A stretch of 64,000 nucleotides of DNA from Nitrosospira multiformis (lineage in GTDB: Bacteria > Pseudomonadota > Gammaproteobacteria > Burkholderiales > Nitrosomonadaceae): NCBI RefSeq assembly GCF_900103165.1, contig NZ_FNKY01000001.1, forward strand, positions 2,728,001-2,792,000. The letters run 5' to 3'. Below the pieces are notes generated by a model, which was given only the letters and a program-made list of their open reading frames with translations, had not been told where the DNA came from and did no database searches. Made by a program: the position numbers and the translations under genes. This document shows, piece by piece, positions 58,628 through 64,000 of this stretch (positions are counted from its first letter, which is position 1; each line of letters begins with the position of its first letter).

Positions 58628-59947
58628 TCATCCAACGGCGAGATTCACGGCACGTTCGTCCGGACAAGACTGATCCTGGCTGGCTGGTGGCCGCCCTTGC
58701 CCTTCCAGCAACGCCACATAGCGGGATAGCACGTCCGGGTCTCCCACATCGATCATTTCCTTCACAAAGCGCTGGTGGTGCGCTTCAATGTAAAAATTGT
58801 CGCAGCCGTGGCTAAGAAATCCTTCGATCTGCCGGTAAACGTCATCCCGGCAGCGCAGTTCCGTCTCGGGCAGATATTCCGCCAGCGCGGAGCGTCCCGC
58901 ATGCAGGTAATCCCCCGCCAGCACCGGTTTCTTGGCTTTGACCGCTTCAAATACCACCGAGGTGGCCAGGTCGATGATGACGTCCGCCCAGTTCATGAGG
59001 TAGATGGAGTGGATGTCACCGGCCACGCTCACGTTCGGCAAACGCCGCAGAGAGGCATCCCTGGTCAGGGATTGCTGCCAGCCACCGCGGGTGTGCGGTT
59101 TGATGATCAGCTCTACGCCCGGGAAGCCGGCCACGATGCGCACCACTTCACCCACTTCTTCCCAGAATGTGGAAAAGTTGCTCTTTCTCAGGAAGATGAC
59201 GACTTTGAGCCGGCTGTCGGAGCGGGTCAGCGGCGAGGGCGGCATCAGGGTGGCCAGCTTGGCGAGCCATTCGTCGCAGTAGCGCGGCGAGCCCAGGACG
59301 GCCAGCTTCTGGTTGTCCATGAAGGGCCGAAAACGCACCGAGCACAGTTCGTTCGGCACTACCACTTTGTCGAATATCCCCGCATTGGCAAAGGTGGTAT
59401 CAGGCTCCAGGCGCAGTTCTCGCCGCCGGATCAACTGGCTCGCATGCGGGCTGTCTCCATGCGGCAGCGATACGGTGCCAAGTCCCATGGCGCGCGCTGT
59501 CGAGAGGACTATCTTGACCCATTCCAGGCAGATGGAGGAGTTTCTTTCGATCCAGTCAAATACCACCACACCTCCCTGTGCGTCCCCAAAGCTGCGGGTT
59601 AGCAGGCGTTGGGCGGTACTGTGCCATACCAGTGCGCGTTGCTTGGCGTCATATGATTTCGCCAGTGCCGCCATGATCGGGCCTATGAAAGGGCGCCGCA
59701 AGCTGCGGATCAGTAGCAGCGTCTGCAGAAACCAGCGGGCAAATTCAACCGGCGGCAACAGGTCTCTGATGTGGGCCATGCGCACGCCATTGAGCTTGCG
59801 CAGAAATTCAATGCGGTAGTCATTGCGAAACCGCGACTTGCCTATCAGCACAATATCGCACGTATGCCCCGAATCAATCCACTTGTAGATCACCGGGGTA
59901 ATATGATCAATGTCGTTATAATGACGGAGAAAAAACAGGGCTTTCAT
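58628..59947 (-). CDS. CDP-glycerol-transferase-like polysaccharide protein
   Basis: 439 aa, not closely matched by name. N-terminal half has MKALFFLRHYNDIDHITPVIYKW and GTVSLPHGDSPHASQ (a UDP-sugar-epimerase/GT-B-like beta-alpha pattern). C-terminal half has VELIIKPHTRGG, DIHSIYLMNWADVIIDLATSVVFEAVKAKKPVLAG, the D-x3-S-x3-EA...KPV signature of CDP-glycerol glycerophosphotransferases and related capsule enzymes. Probably a GT-B transferase in the same surface-glycan pathway as the adjacent GT2. Confidence 0.65.
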   Translation of the reverse strand: MKALFFLRHYNDIDHITPVIYKWIDSGHTCDIVLIGKSRFRNDYRIEFLRKLNGVRMAHIRDLLPPVEFARWFLQTLLLIRSLRRPFIGPIMAALAKSYDAKQRALVWHSTAQRLLTRSFGDAQGGVVVFDWIERNSSICLEWVKIVLSTARAMGLGTVSLPHGDSPHASQLIRRRELRLEPDTTFANAGIFDKVVVPNELCSVRFRPFMDNQKLAVLGSPRYCDEWLAKLATLMPPSPLTRSDSRLKVVIFLRKSNFSTFWEEVGEVVRIVAGFPGVELIIKPHTRGGWQQSLTRDASLRRLPNVSVAGDIHSIYLMNWADVIIDLATSVVFEAVKAKKPVLAGDYLHAGRSALAEYLPETELRCRDDVYRQIEGFLSHGCDNFYIEAHHQRFVKEMIDVGDPDVLSRYVALLEGQGRPPASQDQSCPDERAVNLAVG

Positions 59948-60039
59948 GTTCCGCTATTTTAGTAGAGGGTTCTCTTTCTCGGGAGATGCATCCGTTCCCG
60001 TTTACAGAGCATGCGGTACGCAATGGAATTTGATATCGA

Positions 60040-61164
60040 TCACTTCAACTGTTCATAGAGGAGATTCAGTATTCGCCCCGAGGTATTGGATTTCTCCGGC
60101 TCACCGTCCTTATTAAGCACCTTGACTTCGCTGCCTGCTTCCGCCTCGCTAAGCTGGATACGGTATTGATCCGGCTTGTCGCTGGCATCGTCGCGCCAGA
60201 AGAGAAGTTTCGAAAGCATACCGCCGCCAGTACGATTATCCGCATCAGGGTTGATATAGCGCACGAAATAAATACCTTGGGAACGATCACGATCCTCGAC
60301 AGTAAAGCCGATACGGTCAAGCGCCAATCCAACGCGGCGCCAGGAGCGGTCAAATGGCTCGTTCAAGGTAAGTATCCCACCCTTTTCACGGTCGATGCGG
60401 GCGCGCTCCTGGACAGTGCCGGAATTAGCCAACGCTGTTCTGGCGCGTTCTTCCTCAACGCCAAAGCGCATCATCAGACGGGCAAGCATCTCGGCTTCCA
60501 GCTCGGGATCGGGCGGACGGGGCTGCCATACTGTGCGGACATTGCCCTCCATCACTTCGTCCATGCCACGATGACTGATATAAATTTCGGTGGTGCCCCC
60601 TTCCCCCCGTTCCAGACGGGTACGAAACTTGTCACGCTCGGCGGTCGAATATAATGTATCCAGAATTTTGGAAAGAGCGTTGCGAATAAGATCATCCGGA
60701 ATCTTGGCGCGATTCTCCGCCCAGTCGGTTTCCATCACGCCGGTTGCCGGCATTTCTATCTTGATGAGAAAACCCAATTCGTGCCAGAACTCCTTTACAA
60801 CGGGCCATATTGCTTCCGGTTCCCCCCTTACCACCAGCCAGCGCTGAGTCCCGGAACGTTCCATGCGCACCACGTTTTCATCCGGAGAGGCAGGTAAAAC
60901 AGAAGTGCCACCACCACCAGCAGCAGGCTGCTTGTTGCGCTCTTTGTTATAAGCGGAGAAGGTCGCGCTTCCCGATGGATTGATATCGGGCACAACATAA
61001 CGCTCATCCGTACCGGGCGCGGTCAAATCAGGCGGCACTTCCAGTGGCGGAAGCTTACCCGCCGATTTGTAATTGATTTTTTTTGCTTCCGGCAGTATAT
61101 GACAGCCTGCCATCATTGCCGCCAGGCATAACGCAACCGCTATCCGCCATCTTATGTGTAACAC
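60040..61164 (-). CDS. bamC: Outer-membrane assembly lipoprotein BamC
   Basis: 374 aa lipoprotein of the BAM complex (NlpB). Signal peptide with lipobox-like MMAGC, the unstructured conserved N-terminal segment YKSAGKLPPLEVPPDLTAP...YVVP that binds BamD, then two helix-grip domains (about 100-215 and 255-374; WLVVRGEPEAIWPVVKEFWHELGF and FDRSWRRVGLALDRIGFTVEDRDRSQGIYFVRY). A Gly-rich linker (PAAGGGGTS) stands between. Located 35 bp after dapA, the classic dapA-bamC order. Confidence 0.93.
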   Translation of the reverse strand: MLHIRWRIAVALCLAAMMAGCHILPEAKKINYKSAGKLPPLEVPPDLTAPGTDERYVVPDINPSGSATFSAYNKERNKQPAAGGGGTSVLPASPDENVVRMERSGTQRWLVVRGEPEAIWPVVKEFWHELGFLIKIEMPATGVMETDWAENRAKIPDDLIRNALSKILDTLYSTAERDKFRTRLERGEGGTTEIYISHRGMDEVMEGNVRTVWQPRPPDPELEAEMLARLMMRFGVEEERARTALANSGTVQERARIDREKGGILTLNEPFDRSWRRVGLALDRIGFTVEDRDRSQGIYFVRYINPDADNRTGGGMLSKLLFWRDDASDKPDQYRIQLSEAEAGSEVKVLNKDGEPEKSNTSGRILNLLYEQLK

Positions 61165-61199
61165 TCAACTCCTCTGGATCGCAAATTTCACCCGCACAT

Positions 61200-62075
61200 T
61201 TATAGGACTATCCCAGCCTGATCCATCGCTTCTCTGACAATCTGATGATATTGATCCGACAGTGACGTCAAAGGCAGACGCAGGCCGGGACCTATCAACC
61301 CCATTTGAGCGACTGCCCACTTTACCGGGATCGGATTGGCTTCAATAAATAAATCCTGGTGCAGCCTCAACAGCTTGGCGTTGACGGCACGGGCCGCGGC
61401 AAGATCCCCCGCTAGCGCCGCGATGCACATTTCATGCATCAGCTTTGGCGCAACATTGGCAGTGACCGAAATCACGCCGTGACTGCCAAGTAACAGCAAC
61501 GCCAGGGCGCTTGCATCATCTCCGCTATAAACCGAAAAATCCCGCGGAACCCTGCACAACAGATCAAAGCCACGCCCCATGTCACCGGTCGCATCCTTGA
61601 TGCCGATAATATTGGGAATCTCGGCGAGCCGCAGCACGGTATCATTGGCCAGATCCGCCACCGTCCTGCCGGGCACATTGTACAGAATCTGCGGAATATC
61701 CACCGCTTCCGCCACTGCCCGGAAGTGCCGGTATAAACCTTCCTGAGTGGGTTTATTATAATAAGGAACCACAGACAAGCTCGCGTCCGCACCCGCATCT
61801 TTCGCGTAGACCGACAGATCGATCGCTTCCCGCGTGGAATTCGCACCCGTACCGGCAATCACCGGCATGCGCCCGGCAGCACGCTCCACCGCGATGCTAA
61901 TGAGGAGTCGATGTTCATCGAAATCGACTGTTGGAGACTCGCCCGTAGTGCCAACCACCACGATGCCGTCGGTTCCTTCCCGCACATGATAATCAATCAG
62001 GGCGCGGAAACGCTCCAGATCCAGTCCGCCGTCTTCGTGCATCGGCGTAACAATAGCGACCAGACTACCTCTCAT
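61200..62075 (-). CDS. dapA: 4-hydroxy-tetrahydrodipicolinate synthase
   Basis: Condenses pyruvate and aspartate semialdehyde, first step of the lysine/meso-diaminopimelate branch. 291 aa from ATG 62075 ([17 protein letters not shown]), which equals family length; ATG 62090 would add MRSVE and has a slightly better upstream GGA, so the start is not fully fixed. Motifs: [30 protein letters not shown] and the Schiff-base Lys in [11 protein letters not shown]. Upstream of bamC on the same strand. Confidence 0.95.
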   Translation of the reverse strand: MRGSLVAIVTPMHEDGGLDLERFRALIDYHVREGTDGIVVVGTTGESPTVDFDEHRLLISIAVERAAGRMPVIAGTGANSTREAIDLSVYAKDAGADASLSVVPYYNKPTQEGLYRHFRAVAEAVDIPQILYNVPGRTVADLANDTVLRLAEIPNIIGIKDATGDMGRGFDLLCRVPRDFSVYSGDDASALALLLLGSHGVISVTANVAPKLMHEMCIAALAGDLAAARAVNAKLLRLHQDLFIEANPIPVKWAVAQMGLIGPGLRLPLTSLSDQYHQIVREAMDQAGIVL

Positions 62076-62312
62076 TTCCACACTACGCATGACATCTATC
62101 CGGCAAAAAAGCGATATTTTACCTGAATCTCGCAACTCCCAAGAATATTCGCGATATCATGCCGCGCATCGCTATCGGACGAATCCGAAAAGGACAATCC
62201 GCAGCGGGATGCGGACTTCGCATGGGGGATGTAACGTAGTCGCGGCATCCCCTGCGCTGTCCAATCCCGCGCTTCTATATGAAATATGATCAGTCAACTG
62301 CCCGATTCAGGA

Positions 62313-64000
62313 TCATGCCTTCGAGAAAACCATCGCTCCGTTTCGGCAATCTACGGTGATGACGTCGTTGGCGCCAAAGCGGCCCTCCAGTATTTCTTTT
62401 GCCAACGGGTTCTCGATCTGTGCCTGAATCGCGCGCTTCAACGGACGAGCGCCAAAAACCGGGTCGAAACCAGCCTGGGCAAGTTCCGCCAACGCGGCAT
62501 CCGATACGTTCAGGTTCATCTGGAGCTTTGCCAGCCGCGCTTCGAGGTATTGCAACTGTATTCGCGCGATGGATTGAATGTGCTTCTCATCCAGCGCATG
62601 GAATACCACCACCTCATCGATACGATTGATGAATTCAGGACGAAAATAGGTTTTCACTTCGCCCATCACCGCCAGCTTGATGACTTGGTAATCGTCGCCC
62701 GCCATTTGCTGGATCATTTGCGAACCGAGATTGGAGGTCATGACAACCACCGTATTTTTAAAATCCACAGTGCGTCCCTGGCCATCAGTCATGCGCCCGT
62801 CATCGAGAACCTGCAACAGGACATTGAATACATCGGGATGCGCCTTCTCGACTTCATCCAGCAGAATCACCGAATAAGGTTTTCTGCGCACCACTTCGGT
62901 AAGGTAGCCCCCCTCCTCGTAACCCACATAACCGGGTGGCGCCCCGATCAATCGCGCAACCGAATGCTTTTCCATAAACTCGGACATGTCGATGCGAATC
63001 AAATGATCTTCGGAATCGAACAAAAACCCCGCCAGTGCCTTGCACAACTCCGTTTTACCCACGCCGGTGGGTCCAAGAAATAAAAAAGAACCATAAGGCC
63101 GGTTGGGATCCGAAAGCCCGGCTCGCGAGCGGCGGATGGCATCAGATACCAGGCGAACCGCTTCATCCTGGCCCACCACCCGTTCATGCAGTTTTTGCTC
63201 CATATGCAGAAGTTTTTCACGCTCGCCCTGCATCATTTTAGAAACGGGGATGCCGGTCGCGCGGGAAACCACCTCAGCGATTTCTTCCGCACCCACCTGA
63301 GTGCGAAGCAACCTTGGCTTATTTTCCACACCGCTTTGCCCAGGCGTTCCGCTCTGGCGCTCCTGGTTGTTGAGTTGCGATTGCAATTGGGCTTCCAATT
63401 GTGGAATACGGCCGTACTGCAGTTCCGAAACTTTTTGCCAATCTCCTTTTCGCGTAGCCGCTTCTATCTCCAGCTTGACCTTTTCCATCTCCTCCTTGAT
63501 ATGCTGAGAACCCTGCACTTGCGATTTTTCCGCCTTCCAGATTTCTTCCAGATCGGCGTACTCGCGCTCCAGCTTCATTATTTCATCTTCCAGTAAATTC
63601 ATGCGCCTCTGCGAGGCTTCATCCTTTTCCTTCCTGACCGCTTCGCGCTCGATCTTGAGCTGGATAAGACGCCGGTCGAGCCTGTCCATCGACTCCGGTT
63701 TCGAGTCGATTTCCATACGAATTCTTGCCGCCGCCTCATCGATCAGATCGATGGCTTTATCCGGCAGGAAGCGATCGGTGATGTAGCGGTGAGAGAGTTC
63801 AGCCGCAGCCACAATGGCCGGATCAGTAATATCGACACCATGATGCAGCTCGTATCTTTCCTGCAATCCGCGCAAGATAGCAATGGTCGCTTCCACTGTC
63901 GGCTCATCCACCAGCACTTTCTGGAAACGCCGTTCCAGCGCGGCATCCTTTTCGACATATTTACGATATTCGTCCAGTGTGGTGGCGCCCACGCAATGCA
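62313..64000 (-). CDS. clpB: ClpB disaggregase, C-terminal part (runs off the right edge)
   Basis: Hexameric AAA+ chaperone that rescues aggregated proteins with DnaK. In the window: the end of NBD1 ([24 protein letters not shown]), the coiled-coil middle domain (about 120 residues, [21 protein letters not shown]), and NBD2 with Walker [10 protein letters not shown], Walker [14 protein letters not shown], arginine-finger region and [15 protein letters not shown]; the end is MVFSKA. The frame is open to base 64000 and continues beyond it. Presence of the middle domain distinguishes ClpB from ClpA/ClpC. Confidence 0.96.
   Translation of the reverse strand, partial: HCVGATTLDEYRKYVEKDAALERRFQKVLVDEPTVEATIAILRGLQERYELHHGVDITDPAIVAAAELSHRYITDRFLPDKAIDLIDEAAARIRMEIDSKPESMDRLDRRLIQLKIEREAVRKEKDEASQRRMNLLEDEIMKLEREYADLEEIWKAEKSQVQGSQHIKEEMEKVKLEIEAATRKGDWQKVSELQYGRIPQLEAQLQSQLNNQERQSGTPGQSGVENKPRLLRTQVGAEEIAEVVSRATGIPVSKMMQGEREKLLHMEQKLHERVVGQDEAVRLVSDAIRRSRAGLSDPNRPYGSFLFLGPTGVGKTELCKALAGFLFDSEDHLIRIDMSEFMEKHSVARLIGAPPGYVGYEEGGYLTEVVRRKPYSVILLDEVEKAHPDVFNVLLQVLDDGRMTDGQGRTVDFKNTVVVMTSNLGSQMIQQMAGDDYQVIKLAVMGEVKTYFRPEFINRIDEVVVFHALDEKHIQSIARIQLQYLEARLAKLQMNLNVSDAALAELAQAGFDPVFGARPLKRAIQAQIENPLAKEILEGRFGANDVITVDCRNGAMVFSKA

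Noticed and set aside
61200-62135. Longer dapA start at 62135
   Set aside because: Adds [15 protein letters not shown], which is not part of the family N-terminus; starts at 62075 or 62090 fit better.

Overview
The window looks like a chromosomal segment of an ammonia-oxidising betaproteobacterium, most likely Nitrosospira or a close relative in the Nitrosomonadaceae. This is inferred from the mix of genes: a complete c-type cytochrome maturation operon (system I), PEP-CTERM exosortase substrates, a SmbP-like small metal-binding protein (a family described from Nitrosomonas), an OprC/NosA-type copper receptor, and betaproteobacterial forms of the housekeeping genes. No rRNA, tRNA, CRISPR array, phage or transposase gene was found.

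Layout. 1-4.6 kb (minus strand): enolase (cut by the window edge), CTP synthase, an L,D-transpeptidase and tadA. 4.8-5.7 kb: a DUF5996 gene broken by one in-frame stop codon. 6.1-13.6 kb (plus): ccmABCDEFGHI, one tightly packed operon with several ATGA overlaps. 14.2-15.7 kb (minus): ctaA (heme A synthase) and smpB. 15.9-20.1 kb (plus): ratA-rnfH, guaB and guaA. 20.2-22.7 kb: a SRPBCC protein, then a minus-strand cluster of small stress-type proteins (49-aa membrane protein, Cys-repeat periplasmic protein, CsbD, double-BON lipoprotein). 23.4-26.9 kb: an orphan sulfate-type binding protein and a hybrid histidine kinase. 27.4-32.5 kb (plus): two PEP-CTERM proteins, a TonB-dependent receptor of the copper family and a secreted BNR/sialidase-fold protein with a CTCC motif. 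32.8-34.7 kb (minus): DUF1840, a PEP-CTERM SGNH esterase and a DUF883 protein. 34.9-45.7 kb: an 8.7-kb cyclic beta-1,2-glucan synthase gene (ndvB/chvB type) between a truncated and an intact Crp/Fnr-type regulator. 46.2-51.8 kb (plus): AsmA, a small basic protein, SRPBCC, a short LOV photoreceptor, an O-methyltransferase and the SmbP-like protein. 52-55.5 kb (minus): ku-ligD (bacterial NHEJ). 55.9-59.9 kb: a small membrane protein and surface-polysaccharide genes (FkbM methyltransferase, GT2, CDP-glycerol-transferase-like). 60-64 kb (minus): dapA-bamC and the 3' part of clpB.

The most unusual content is non-coding. Four families of short non-autonomous repeats lie between the genes. (1) A 181-264-bp MITE with 30-bp terminal inverted repeats and a TA dinucleotide on both sides (three copies). 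(2) A 156-174-bp element with ends reading CCGGATAATCCATTAG (two copies in opposite orientation, each touching a stop codon). (3) A 160-bp element with CAGCCTGCCGGACTT ends (four copies, two of them bracketing the glucan synthase gene). (4) A nested-hairpin family with a conserved core but outer arms that differ from locus to locus (five copies, one inside a MITE). Several genes have their stop codon inside or against one of these repeats. Palindromic operator-like sequences cluster upstream of the PEP-CTERM/copper-receptor block.
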